From positions 1 through 64,000 of the forward strand of contig MQVO02000015.1 in the NCBI GenBank assembly GCA_001986395.2: 64,000 bases of DNA. The letters run 5' to 3'. The position numbers and the translations under genes were made by a program. Shown piece by piece: positions 41,925 through 53,014 of this stretch (the first letter of the stretch is position 1; each line of letters starts with the position of its first letter). Origin of the DNA: Irpex lacteus (Eukaryota > Basidiomycota > Agaricomycetes > Polyporales > Irpicaceae). The notes beneath the pieces were generated by a model, which had not been told where the DNA came from, did no database searches, and worked only from the letters and a program-made list of their open reading frames with translations.

Positions 41925-44900
41925 ATGTCCGCCGCCGTCGAGTCTACCTCGGGCAGCTACCGTATCGACCCATTACGGGGAGCCGAGAACTACATGCCAT
42001 GGCGCGTCCAGATATCAGACATCCTCACGGACGTCGGTCTGTGGGAGTACGTCACAGGGGAACTGAAGAAGCCCACTGAGAAGGCCGAAGCGGCTGACTG
42101 GGTGAAGAAGGACCGAAAGGCGCTCACTATGATCCGTCTCCGGGTGTCCAACTCTATGATCACCCACGTCCTATCCGCCACCACCTCCAAAGAAGCCTTC
42201 GACAGTCTGTCGCACGTCTTCAACAACGAGGGTACTGTTGCCCTCATCACCCTCCGTCGTCGTTTCATGCGTTACACCATTGCGGAGGGAGCCGACTTAG
42301 AGGAGGAGATTCGCAAGATCAAAGGACTCTGGCAAGAGATTAACCTTATCCAGACGTCGGCGATCTCCGATACCGAGCTGGCCACTGTCATCCTCACCGC
42401 CCTCCCGTCCTCCTGGGACTCCCTCATCTCATCTATCACCCTAGACGACAAACTCACCTCTGCTGCACTTACTGGTCGTATTTTGCAAGAAGAGGGACGC
42501 AGGAAGGATCGAACCGACTCCGAAACGGCACTGTACGCCAACACAGGGCGCTCGAAATTCCGGTCCGGCGTATTTTGTCATGGGTGTGGGAAAGAGGGGC
42601 ATATCAAGCCGGAGTGCGATGATAAGGAGGATAAGGGAAAGGAGAAGGCGAGGGGAAGGAAGAGCGGTGGGAATAGAGGTCGAGGCAAGGGGAAGGATGG
42701 CAAGGGAGGCAAGGACAAGGGGAAGAAGGAGTATGCACACGCTGCCGACGAAGAGGACGAGGACGACGAGCCCGAGGAGTACGCCTTCCACGCGGAAACT
42801 GGGATCGAAGAAGCCTATCTGTCAACTCAATCTGGCGCGTGGCTCGGCGATACCGGCTCCACCTCTCACATAGTGTCCGACAAGTCTCTCTTCATCAATT
42901 TCACCCCGGTGCCTGGCGCTATCCACGGTGTCGGTAACTGCGAAAGCCTTGGTCGCGGTGACGTCCGCATTGCTTTCGTTACCGATGAAGGCACCGTTCC
43001 TGTCGTACTCAAGGACGCCCTCTATGCACCCTCTATGAAATTCAACCTCATATCGCTTGGTCGTCTCACCAGCGGAGGTCTCTCTTACGAAGGCACTGGC
43101 AGTAACCTCTTCATCAGGAAGGGCTCCAAGCTTATCGGCCGCGGCATTAAGTCGGGCTACCTCTATCAAATCTCCGTCCAATCTCCGTCCGCGATCGCTC
43201 TCGCTGCTACCGGACGTTCCTGGTTCGACTGGCACTGTACCCTCGGCCACGTGAACATTGGACAACTCAGGGAGATGCACCGCGACGGTCTAGTCGCTGG
43301 CATGGACGTCGATCAGTCCTCCGACCCCAACTTCCTCTGCGAGACGTGTATCCAGGCCAAACACTCTCGTGCGCCTGTTCCTCGCAAGACCTCTCAGGAG
43401 ATCTCCGAGATTGGAGAGCTCGTCTACTCTGACATCTGGGGACCGGCGACCACTCCCTCCATCCACGGTAACAAATATATGATTACCTTTACCGATGCCG
43501 CGTCACGCTTCACGTGGGTCCGTTACATCAAGGAGAGGGACCAGGCCACCGCGAAACTCGAGGAAATCGACTCGCTGCTCGAGACGCAGTTCAACTGCCG
43601 TTTAAGGAAATTACGCGTCGACAACGCCAAGGAGTACACCTTAGGCGCCATGAAGTCTTACGTCGAAAAACGCGGAATTCTACTCGAGCCCACCACTCCC
43701 TACACCCCCGAATACAACGGCGTCTCAGAACGTCTCAACCGCACTCTCGTCGAGCATGGTCGGGCTATGTTATTGGCCCACGACTTCCCCAAATACCTCT
43801 GGGAAGACGCTACCGAGTACGCGGCCTACCTGAAGAACCGTTGCCCTACCCGTGCACTTCAACACACCACGCCTTACGAGTTCATCCATAAGAAGAAGCC
43901 TGACGTCTCTAGGCTCCACGAATTCGGATCCGATTGCTGGGTCCGGCTCAACATTCGTACTTCTAAACTCGACGCGCAGTCCATCAAACGCAAGTTCGTT
44001 GGCATCAAGGAAGGCACTACGGGCTACAAGTACTACGTCCCCGAATCACGCAAGGTCCTGACTTCTCGCGAAGTTATTTTCCCACGTCACTCAGGCATTG
44101 ATGCGCCCATTCCGGATGTAACCACCTCAGGGCTTGAGGGGGAGAGCGATTCCACGCTGTCGACTGCGCCGCCGCCTCCTACCACTCCGTCTACCAAGAC
44201 TCCATCGACTCCCGCCACGAGGGACATCTGGAGTACACCACAGACGTCGATCAAACCTTCACCGAACGCTACACCTCTTCCGCCGTCGCCGTCTACGCCT
44301 GTCAAATCCAAGCCCGAGATAGTCACCCCTCCTGCTCCATCACGCCCTCGTCGTTCATCCCGTGTGGACTACTTCAAGCTCAATGACGGTACTCAGAAGC
44401 CTTTACGCTCACTCACTGGCAAGCTGACCGCGAAGCCCAAGTCCCGAGCCTCCTCTATCGCTGAGAACGCTCCCCCGCCTGTTACCAATCCATCGGTTCA
44501 GGGGGAGATCGCATCGGGACATGACCTCACGGACAACGACCACGAGCCCACTGCCCACTTCACCTTCGCCGCCGCCGACTTCGACAACCCTCAGACACTC
44601 GCTGAAGTCAAGTCACGCTCAGACTGGCCTCAGTGGAAGCAGGCCATGGACAAGGAGATGGGCCAACTCGACAAACTCGGGACCTACACGGTTGAGTCTC
44701 TACCGCAGGGGCGCCGAGCTGTCGGTTGCCGCTGGGTCTTCGCCATCAAACGCGACTCTAACGGGAACGTCATCAAATACAAGGCACGCCTCGTGGCACA
44801 AGGTTTCTCGCAGATCCCTGGCCAAGACTTCTTCGCGACCCACGCTCCCGTCATCCGACTCGAAACTTTCCGTACCCTCGTCGCTATTGCTGCACGCCTA

Positions 44901-46130
44901 GACCTCGAACTTCACCAAGTCGACGTCGTTGGAGCCTACCTCAACTCCCCTCTCGAGGAAGACATCTACATGCGCCAAGCGCCTGGCTACGAAGATGGCT
45001 CTACCCGCGTCTACAAGCTCAAGAAAGCACTCTACGGACTCAAGCAAGCCGGACGAGCATGGAGAATGGAACTCGACCGCGTGCTCTACCAAGCCCTCGG
45101 CTTCACGCGTTCTCAGGCCGACCCATGTGTCTACTACAAGCGTACTGGATCTGACCTCATCATGATCGGTACGCACGTGGACGACAGCTTAATCTTGTCT
45201 AACAAGATCGATCACGTCAAACGCCTCAAGTCCGAACTCAGCAGCTATTTCGAGATCACCGACCTTGGAGAAGCCACGCTATTCGTCGGTATCCAGATCC
45301 TTCGAAACCAACAGGCCCATACCATCACTATCGACCAAACTCACTATGTCGACGTCGTTCTCGAACGTTTTGGCATGGAATCCTGCAACCCCGTCTCTAC
45401 TCCGCTCGACCCGAATCAAGCTTTGATCCCAGCTGTCAACGATGCCGAACTCGTACCCGACGTACCCTTCCAGGCCCTCATAGGTTCCCTCATGTACGCC
45501 GCCGTTGGTACTCGTCCCGACATCGCATACGCCGTCCAGTCCCTCAGCCAGTTCAACGCTGCTCACACCGACCTCCACTGGGTCGCAGCCAAACACGTCC
45601 TTCGCTATCTCAAGGGGACTCGATCATTCGCTCTCACCTATGGCGATAACTCGGATCTAATCATATCAGGGTTCAGCGATGCTGATTGGGCGCAGAACCG
45701 GGCCGACCGCCGTTCCATCTCAGGCTACGTCTTCCAACTCGCTGGAGGAACTGTCAGCTGGAGTTCCAAGAAGCAAACCTCCGTCGCGCTGTCAACTATG
45801 GAAGCTGAGTACGTCGCTCTCGCTCACGCTGCCAAGGAAGCCATCTGGTTCCGTTCGCTCCTCACCGACTTAGGTTTCCCTCCTTCTGGGCCCACCATCC
45901 TTGCCACAGACAACCTCGCCGCTATCGCATTCACTCGTGATCACCAATTCCACGCTCGATCAAAACACATCGACATGCGCCATCACTTCGTTCGCGAACG
46001 CGTCATGGAAGGTACTATCCTCGTACCGCATTGCTCATCCGCGGAGAACCGTGCCGACATCCTCACCAAGTCCCTCGCACGTGTCTCCCATCAAAAACAA
46101 CTCGCGCGACTTAACCTCGCTGCTCGTTGA
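41925..46130 (+). CDS. Ty1/copia Gag-Pol polyprotein
   Basis: 1401 residues from an ATG in ideal context (GCCGCCACCATG). Order typical of Ty1/copia: Gag (UBN2-like, about 15-200); CCHC knuckle CHGCGKEGHIKPEC near 217-230; Lys/Gly-rich linker; protease WLGDTGSTSHIVSD near 305; GAG-pre-integrase WHCTLGHVN...CETC near 433-475; integrase core (YSDIWGP, LRVDNAKEY, PYTPEYNGVSER); disordered Pro/Ser/Thr linker (about 740-880); reverse transcriptase from about 935 (WVFAIKRD, YGLKQAGRAW, HVDDSLIL with catalytic DD); RNase H (DADWAQN, STMEAEYVALAHA, ATDNLAA). No stop or frameshift. The stop codon TGA is part of the polypurine tract. Confidence 0.97.
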   Translation: MSAAVESTSGSYRIDPLRGAENYMPWRVQISDILTDVGLWEYVTGELKKPTEKAEAADWVKKDRKALTMIRLRVSNSMITHVLSATTSKEAFDSLSHVFNNEGTVALITLRRRFMRYTIAEGADLEEEIRKIKGLWQEINLIQTSAISDTELATVILTALPSSWDSLISSITLDDKLTSAALTGRILQEEGRRKDRTDSETALYANTGRSKFRSGVFCHGCGKEGHIKPECDDKEDKGKEKARGRKSGGNRGRGKGKDGKGGKDKGKKEYAHAADEEDEDDEPEEYAFHAETGIEEAYLSTQSGAWLGDTGSTSHIVSDKSLFINFTPVPGAIHGVGNCESLGRGDVRIAFVTDEGTVPVVLKDALYAPSMKFNLISLGRLTSGGLSYEGTGSNLFIRKGSKLIGRGIKSGYLYQISVQSPSAIALAATGRSWFDWHCTLGHVNIGQLREMHRDGLVAGMDVDQSSDPNFLCETCIQAKHSRAPVPRKTSQEISEIGELVYSDIWGPATTPSIHGNKYMITFTDAASRFTWVRYIKERDQATAKLEEIDSLLETQFNCRLRKLRVDNAKEYTLGAMKSYVEKRGILLEPTTPYTPEYNGVSERLNRTLVEHGRAMLLAHDFPKYLWEDATEYAAYLKNRCPTRALQHTTPYEFIHKKKPDVSRLHEFGSDCWVRLNIRTSKLDAQSIKRKFVGIKEGTTGYKYYVPESRKVLTSREVIFPRHSGIDAPIPDVTTSGLEGESDSTLSTAPPPPTTPSTKTPSTPATRDIWSTPQTSIKPSPNATPLPPSPSTPVKSKPEIVTPPAPSRPRRSSRVDYFKLNDGTQKPLRSLTGKLTAKPKSRASSIAENAPPPVTNPSVQGEIASGHDLTDNDHEPTAHFTFAAADFDNPQTLAEVKSRSDWPQWKQAMDKEMGQLDKLGTYTVESLPQGRRAVGCRWVFAIKRDSNGNVIKYKARLVAQGFSQIPGQDFFATHAPVIRLETFRTLVAIAARLDLELHQVDVVGAYLNSPLEEDIYMRQAPGYEDGSTRVYKLKKALYGLKQAGRAWRMELDRVLYQALGFTRSQADPCVYYKRTGSDLIMIGTHVDDSLILSNKIDHVKRLKSELSSYFEITDLGEATLFVGIQILRNQQAHTITIDQTHYVDVVLERFGMESCNPVSTPLDPNQALIPAVNDAELVPDVPFQALIGSLMYAAVGTRPDIAYAVQSLSQFNAAHTDLHWVAAKHVLRYLKGTRSFALTYGDNSDLIISGFSDADWAQNRADRRSISGYVFQLAGGTVSWSSKKQTSVALSTMEAEYVALAHAAKEAIWFRSLLTDLGFPPSGPTILATDNLAAIAFTRDHQFHARSKHIDMRHHFVRERVMEGTILVPHCSSAENRADILTKSLARVSHQKQLARLNLAAR

Positions 46131-46137
46131 GGGGGAG
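46128..46137 (+). other. Polypurine tract of the copia element
   Basis: TGAGGGGGAG directly before the 3' LTR, overlapping the Gag-Pol stop codon. The same ten bases occur in the gag-only element. Confidence 0.88.
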
Positions 46138-46554
46138 TGTTGTAATCCTTGGCGTCACCTGTCTCCGACATCGCCGAAGGCCTCGACCATACCGGCAACC
46201 CGGTACTCGTCTTTACCGACGCTTGATGCGTATCCCCCGACGCATCCACATGGCCTCTGCCCGCCTCGATTCAACTCGAAGGCCTATTTCTCTTTAGATT
46301 CCGTTTGTTAAGTGTTTCACCTTTCGATCTTAATTGTACATGTTATGTTCTCTTTCCTTATACATGTATCCCGCGGTTTGTACGCTTTGTAATGCTTTCC
46401 GTTGAAAATCCGGTGTATAAAAATTATGACTTCCTATTGTAGTAATTACTCCTGTAACTACTCGTATAAAAGTACATGTAACTTGTCGTTCAATTATTAT
46501 CTTCATCACTCGTATTATCTCGTTTGTGCGCTCAGATCCCTCCAACTTACAAAA
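46138..46554 (+). repeat. 3' LTR of the copia element
   Basis: 417 bp, identical by eye to the 5' LTR; followed by the right-hand CCTCA duplication and the remainder of SDR2 exon 2. Its promoter points into the gene's 3' half. Confidence 0.96.
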
Positions 46555-47338
46555 CCTCAGACATTGAAGGGGCCGGTGCAACTCCAGTCGTTCTTTCTCT
46601 TGAGGACGCTTCCGTCTCTGAATTCACTGATGCTTTCAAGAACGCCAAAATTGATATTGTCTACTTTAGCGCGGGTGCTGGAGGTAGAGCTGGGCCAGAG
46701 AGGACGAAGAAGGTAGACGAGGAGGGTGCGATTAAGGTGTTCGACGCGATCGAAGCCGTGAGCTCGAACAAAGAGGAGAGGCCGAGATTAGTGATTGTAA
46801 GTGCGGTGGACATCAGGGACGAGGCCAAAGGATATCCAGCACATTATGTAAGCCCTTAAATCATATACCATTTCTCTTTCTCCCCTTCTCTTCATACTCT
46901 TATCTTCGACATCCAATCTTACATTGTCTACCTTGCACAGAACGAGGATGACATCGAGTGGTCAAAACGCATTCGCGCAGCCCTCCCAGCGTACATGCAA
47001 GCCAAATACAACGCCGACAAGAACCTTGCTGCCCGCACCTCGTTCAAATGGACGATCCTCCGTCCCGGAGGCTTGACGAACGAGCCTGGTACCGGTAAAG
47101 GACATATCGGAAAGGCGCACCTCTCGAAGACTATCTCGGTGAGGCTTGTACATGCACATGGAGCGGTTTGATTCTAACTTTTGACATGTAGAGAGACGAC
47201 GTCGCGAAGACACTGTACCTCTTGCTCGAACGCGAGGATGCACATGGGCTCGGGATTGACCTCGTTGGTGGTGACGAGCCTCTCGAGGGGGGTTTAGATG
47301 CGTTCATCGAAAAGGGGGAGAGCGATTTTGTCCCTTGA

Positions 47339-48679
47339 GCTTCTCCTTGCACCGGATAGTTGTAATGTTTCGACCGCCGATCGAGGTAACCTGAGAGACG
47401 AGGATGCTGTCATCAACAGTGTAAAGTATGCCAAGAATGCATTGATGAGTTGATATTCACGATTCAGGTGACTCGATGGACTGGCTGTTTGTAAACATCC
47501 TGCACGCAGCGAAGCCTGCCCGAGTAAGCCATCCAAGCTGCTGCCTTCCCAAACAGGTGCGAGATCCAAGGCAAGATATCTTGACATCGGTCTAATCAAG
47601 TTTGTTGAAGCCGTTTGCCGAGGTCAGGCAATCTTTGGAGAGACAAATCTCATCCGCGAAACATTTTATTGTTTCTCAGACACACAGTAGTAGTAAGCTG
47701 CGGCTTTGGAACGTTTAGCACCTTCAGGAGCTAAAGGTCTGTCTCTTTCTGCAAGATTCTCGAACACCGCTTGACATCTCATTTATAGGTCGACGAATGT
47801 AGCAAAGTCACGATATGTGAACTTCAGCGACACCTCAATAATAGTAAATACCGCCTTCGTCTTGCGGCTCATCACCTACGTCACAGCTTATCGTTTCATT
47901 GTCGGACCCATCGAGTTCCATTTCCGTGGCTCTATTCCCACACGGGCCTTACTAGTGCATGCGCTATCAAGAGGCGTCCAACGACATTCCATGATTCAAG
48001 CACACCTGTAGCGCTATCTCAGGCAAATACTTCGATGCCGTGAACAATACCGTGACCATCAACTCTACCAGTGTTAACAGCTATCCCCGCACAACGCTTC
48101 CTCCTGGGAGTGCTCGGCATCTTCTCCGGCAGGGTAAGTGACATTAGAAATTCTGTCAACTGGCACCGCTATCGCTCATGTGTCTACACCCTTCCAGCAA
48201 CTACGACGCTTCCACGTCTCATGGCACGACGACCATTTTCGCGTGTTGGTATGCCCTTTTGTCCCCATTCGCGTCAATCCCCTTCAAACGGATCGTCGTA
48301 GCCACAAATTCCAACTAACCCACTATTCTTCAAGTTTCTATTCTCGAAGGTCCGCACAACTCGTGCCCTCGGCTACAAAGAAACATTGTTCGCAGACAAA
48401 AGCACAGCAACTCTCCCACACCGTCTGCATACCTTCGAGTAATCTGCTTCCAAACACAGCAACCCCTCCCAGCTGATGGCTCCGCGGTTTCTTAGTCTCC
48501 GAAGTCAATAGAAAGTGACATGGTAGATCAGTGGGCGTTCCGCTTGGGTAAGCTTCGATAAAGCTCCCTTGGATCACGATCAGTACTTACGCACGACCAG
48601 TAGCTCTCACCACCCTCTGTGCCATCCCCTCACCCTTCCTCTCCCCTCCGAGCCGTCACCCCAGTATCTGGGATTTCTC
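47339..48679. other. Intergenic region
   Basis: 1.3 kb without a supported gene. Around 48010-48135 a frame reads AISGKYFDAVNNTVTINSTS before a GGTAAGT donor, and near 48200 another reads SNYDASTSHGTTTIFACWY after a CCAG. They look like two exons of a decayed gene on the plus strand, but the family is not recognised and no start is found. Confidence 0.35.
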
Positions 48680-49714
48680 ATGACCACGAATAGACCACTC
48701 AACGTGGTCATTGTGGGTGGGCATGGCAAAGTCCCCGATCTCCTTCCCTGTCTCCATCCGCTCCCCGCCCTCACTCATATCTCATTCCGTCTCGCCACCC
48801 TTCTCACATCCCGACCGAACACCACCGTGACCACTCTCATTCGGAAGTCCAAGCATATTCCAGACGTTCAAGCGACAGGTGCGATACCCGTCGTTCTTCC
48901 ACTCGAAGATGCTTCGGTATGTGACCTTGTCGATGCCTTTGCTGCGGCGAGAGCGGACATCGTATACTTCGTTGTTGGGGCGGGGGGCAAGGGTGGACAC
49001 GAGATGACCAGAAGGGTTGATGAAGAAGGCGCGATCAAGGTATTTGACGCCATTGAGAGCCTGGGGTTGAGCATGGAGGAGCGACCAAGGCTGATCACCG
49101 TCAGTGCGATTGACGTCCGAGACGAGAGCAAAGGATACCCGACACGCTATGTGAGTTGTATGGGTTTCTTTCACCATGACGTTGATGTCCATCATCGACC
49201 ACCCGATTCTTCCTCGCCCGCTCCGACATACTCCCATCAATACTTATATTATTATGACAAAACTTATGCTCATTCTTTATCTTCACAATTCTGATCAGAC
49301 TGACGACGATATTCAATGGTCAAAACGGATTCGTGCGGCCGTCCCAGCATACATGCAGGCCAAATACAACGCAGACAAGAACCTGGTCTTGCGGACGGGA
49401 TTTAGGTGGACCATCCTTCGCGCTGGTGTTCTGTACAGCGGAGTAGGAGAAGGGAGAGGGAGTATCGGAAAAGTACACCTCGCCAGGAGTGTCTCGGTGA
49501 GTCTATGCTTGATGCATGATGTATAGTGCTGACGGATTGGAAGTAACTTCCACTCAATTTGGTGTAGCGGGATGACGTCGCGAAGGCTCTATACCTTCTT
49601 CTCGAACGTGAGGACGCACACGGATTAGCGATCGACCTCGTTGGTGGTGATATACCCCTGGAAGACGGTCTAGATGCATTTATCAGGAAGGGAGAAAGTG
49701 ATTTTGTACTCTGA
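48680..49714 (+). CDS. NAD(P)-binding Rossmann-fold protein (SDR3) with exonised intron
   Basis: Exons 48680-49150, 49299-49496 and 49568-49714 give 271 residues. Exons 2 and 3 match the last two exons of SDR1 in length (66 and 49 codons). The first exon equals exon 1 (17 codons) plus exon 2 (124 codons) of the paralogues plus 16 extra codons exactly where their first intron lies. In this place the donor reads GTCCCC and no AG acceptor remains, so the former intron appears to be translated. The 16-residue insert (VPDLLPCLHP...) falls directly after VVIVGGHGK, beside the dinucleotide-binding loop. Other features are conserved (LEDASV, VDEEGAIKVFDAIE, MQAKYNADKNL). Activity may be altered or lost; no stop codon is present. 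Confidence 0.85.
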
Positions 49715-50202
49715 ATCCGGAGGCGATACCTGATGATAGTGAGAAATCATGGATTGGTGATATTGGACAATATTTTCTAGAGTACTTCGTCGTTGGAATG
49801 GTTTCCGATGTGCGTGCATCTCTCGTGTACGTCTGTGAAACTCGTACTGGCATCGTATAATGAGAATGCTTCAATATGTGTACCTCAGTCAGATGGATAT
49901 ATTTCCGATGACATTTACGAGCACCCAACCTATCTGGCTTTTGTACGCTTCTACCGTGTAGTACTTGGATCACGCATGAACCCACGTCTACGCAAGTCTA
50001 CGCATGCATTCAACCAGTTTCATCATGCGATGTGCGGTGAACGGTTCGTCCAGAAGTTATCAATCATTACAGTGGGCAAGAAAAGGTCAACAGTACGGAA
50101 GCGAATCGTGTTTATGTGTAGTAGTTTTCGAAACTGATTCTTCGAAGTCGACTGGTAATCAAACCGCATTCTCATCGTACCTTGAAATAATTACTATTCG
50201 CA
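49715..50202. other. Convergent intergenic region
   Basis: 488 bp between the ends of SDR3 (plus) and the Cys-rich gene copy 2 (minus); presumably both 3' UTRs. Nothing else recognised. Confidence 0.4.
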
Positions 50203-51889
50203 TCATGAAAGACGTTGACAAGACGAGCCCGCAACTGGCACATTCCGACCACCAATCAGCTCCTCCCACTGATCAGGGTGTTCACGGCGGTACCTCTCGC
50301 TTCCAATCAACAAGGCAGTAATCTCATCTTTGAACCAGCTATCGGGATTCAAGACTTCGGGGAACAAGCCCGCTTCTGTCAACTTGTCCACATCGGACAT
50401 GAGATTATCGTAAGCCTTGAGCAAGTCGGCGAGGGCGTCTGTATAGCGCGCTCGCATTTGCACGTAGCGTTGAGTGCGTTGAAAATACGAAGTTGTAAGA
50501 CGAGAGACCTCGGGTGCCGGGGTGGCTGCTCTGGAGCTGGGAATCCGAGACATGGCGGCAATGCTATTCGCCTGGATGGCCTGCGGAGGCTTAGGTGGGG
50601 GCATGAGATGGCTCGAAGCACCGCTTCCTTGGGGATGACTTGCTGTATAATTACAAGCATGAGCGCAAGTATTCTTGAAGCAGCCGTGGACGCACCAATA
50701 AGCCGCGAGTCTTGTCGTAGCGCAGTACTTGCACCAGCGGCAGATGCAACAAATGAGCTACGCATTACTGTTGCATTCCGGGGATGACCGTTGCGCCGTT
50801 TGTCAGGAATAGCCTCCTCTCGTTGCCCTGCATCTGTGTCGCTACTGCTGGCTTGCTGCGAGCGATTCTCACTGGCAGCACTTCTCTCTTGTGCTGCCTG
50901 CGGATGAGATTCCCTTTCCTTATCCTTGCCCTTTCCATTAGAGCTTTCACCGCTTGCTTTGCTGCTGGTATTACTGCGTGCAGTATTCCTCACGCATTTC
51001 TTTTTCTTCACCCTACACCAGATGCACGACATGCTATTGGGCTTGATCGCGCAAATAGTGTTCTGATTGTCTTTGCAGGCATCGCACTGGCCGTTACAAA
51101 GGATCCATATGATCCAATATATTAGCAATTTCCAACTGATGCCGACAATTACTTAAGAACTCACTCGATCTTCCGCGAAATGATGCTGAAGAGTACCCTT
51201 GATCGATTTCGACTTCCATACCTTCTCCGCGGCGCGTTCTACGTCGTCCGAAGTAGTGATACGTCGCAGCTTTGATTTGCGATGATCATCGTTGTCTTCA
51301 TCGTCCGCACTCTGACCGTCGGATTCTCCATCGACGGACTCGGAATCTTCTTCCTCGCGTGAACGCTTCTTAGCCGTCTGAGCGGTAGAGTCAGAAATCG
51401 CCGCGTTTCCGCCCGCTGTATCCTCCGAGATCCCAAGCTTTTCCAGTCTCTCTGCGAGTTCGATGTGGTCCGGGCCTTTCTCCTTCACACGCTCGCGCAT
51501 GCGCACGACAAACGGTTCCATACGCTGTATAGCCTTTTGACGTAGATCATCTTCCTTGAGCTTTGCCTTCGTCCTGATGACAGAAGTAGTGGCGGCGGGA
51601 GTGGCGGCAGAATTCTGTGGACCATAAAACCAATCCAGCAACCTCAATGCGTAGGGCAAGGCTTTCTCATTACTGAACGATGGGTCAAACCTCTGGTAGT
51701 CTATCTATGTATGGTATGACGCTGTTAGTGAGCCGAGGCATTGTTTTATTGCTATGTAGGTATAAGTGTGCTCACGATCGCATTGTAAACTCCTGCAACC
51801 TGGCCGTGATGATCACTGGCCAGATTCGAAACGACTTTGATGAATGTTCCGAGGGTCTTCTCAGATTCTGGAGAAGATTTGTTAGCCAT
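50203..51889 (-). CDS. Cys-rich zinc-finger-like protein with coiled C-terminus (copy 2)
   Basis: Four exons on the minus strand: 51776-51889, 51165-51704, 50696-51086 and 50203-50642, phases 0, 0, 1, giving 494 residues. Exon 2: IDYQRFDPSFSNEK...ALRLLDWF, a charged helix (MRERVKEKGPDHIELAERL) and an acidic tract. Exon 3 opens with C-x2-C-x7-C (CDACKDNQNTIC) and C-x2-C-x6-C (CIWCRVKKKKC), then a Ser/Lys/Gln-rich stretch. Exon 4: PPPKPPQAIQ and a helical region SYFQRTQRYVQMRARYTDAL ending near DQWEELIGG. Intron positions and phases match the copy at 38429-40778. The paired CxxC units with basic residues suggest zinc-dependent nucleic-acid binding; this is inference. Confidence 0.84.
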
Positions 51890-53014
51890 AATGCTTGCAC
51901 AGTCGCGTTCGAAGGTGGGGGTTTGGGTTGAAAGACGAACGATGGACTACCGTGGGTGATTGATCCTAAATCGCGACGCGGAGAACTCAGTGAGCGCTTA
52001 GCATTGTATGGACTCAGTTTCTCGCAAGCCTTGCGGCCCTTGCCTTGTACGATGGTGCATGATAAGCCAAATCATAAGCGTGCAAGAGAGCCTACCAAAT
52101 AGCCTTCCTGAAGATGTCGGGCCCGGTTTCTCAGGGATAACCACAGTGGCCGTCCTCGCTGCCAGACAGTGCCAGACTGCCAGTCACTTGAATTGGTTCC
52201 CGTACCCCGACAAAGTACGCATGTGAGCTAGCTTCGGTATAGTTAGTCATGCAATGCGACTGGTAACTCTAATATGAGAGAGAACATACTATTGCTATCA
52301 AAGCTACTGGATTGCTTTGAAGAATGAGTGCAGTGTTGACAAAGTCCGACGACGGTGGCAATCGCAACTGACGAGCGCGTGGCTTACTAATCAAACAAAT
52401 GATCGCAGATCGTCACGGCGGCCCACTGCCATTCGTATACTCAGCCTGGGGCTGTCACCATCCCTCCTATCACCAGTCGTAGTTCAACTCAGTATTTCTG
52501 TAAAGCTTGAAGATTTGCGTCTTACTCTCAAACGTCACCTACTTGCTCGCCTACCCGCCGACATGAGAGGAAGATTTGACCGTCGCGGATGATTGTTCGA
52601 AACCAGCGCAGATTTCAGAATGCTCAAGTACTTGGTACATCGAGACTTCCGCACCAGATGGGCATCGTTGTGACGCGTTTCATTGACATGGTACTATTGT
52701 GAGCCATCCTTTATCTACGTGTATTGGACACATCAGCTGCCCTACGCTTCGGAAGTACTTTTGTGAGGAAACCGATCCTTACAAAACATTATCAGATTGC
52801 TCTCTGAGCCGATGTCCAATTCTAGGGTTATGCTAGATAGGGCAATAAAGAACCACACCTGTGGCTCGAGTTGTGCGAGGTCGTTCGATCGCGAGGTTGC
52901 CCCTTCACAATCTAACTCAACGCACACCTATCGCGAGTATATATCCACCTCTGTAAGTATCCGTCTTCTTCTATCATATCTCTCGCCCTGATCTATCGGA
53001 GAAGTCACCACAGT
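51890..53014. other. Intergenic region
   Basis: About 1.1 kb, divergent upstream side of the Cys-rich gene copy 2 and the second DUF6535 gene. The open frames here are short and unconvincing. Confidence 0.4.

Larger units (their letters stand above)
41331..46554 (+). mobile_element. Full-length Ty1/copia LTR retrotransposon
   Basis: 5224 bp: identical 417-bp LTRs, primer-binding site, one 1401-codon Gag-Pol ORF, polypurine tract, and CCTCA target duplications. All parts needed for autonomous transposition are visible and undamaged. The identical LTRs and perfect target duplication show a very recent insertion. It lies within exon 2 of the SDR2 gene in the same orientation. Confidence 0.97.
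41142..47338 (+). pseudogene. SDR2, NAD(P)-binding protein gene split by a copia element
   Basis: Exon 1 41142-41192 (NIAIVGGHGN), exon 2 in two parts 41247-41330 and 46560-46847, exon 3 46941-47138, exon 4 47192-47338. The copia element with its CCTCA duplication sits inside exon 2 after codon DQAS. Without it, exon 2 is exactly 124 codons, as in SDR1, and the whole frame (255 residues) is intact with no stop, so the gene was functional until very recently. The 5' half now ends in the LTR. The 3' half might be transcribed from the 3' LTR. Family features (SAGAGGRAG, VDEEGAIKVFDAIE, YMQAKYNADKNL, LRPGGL) are as in SDR1. Confidence 0.93.
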
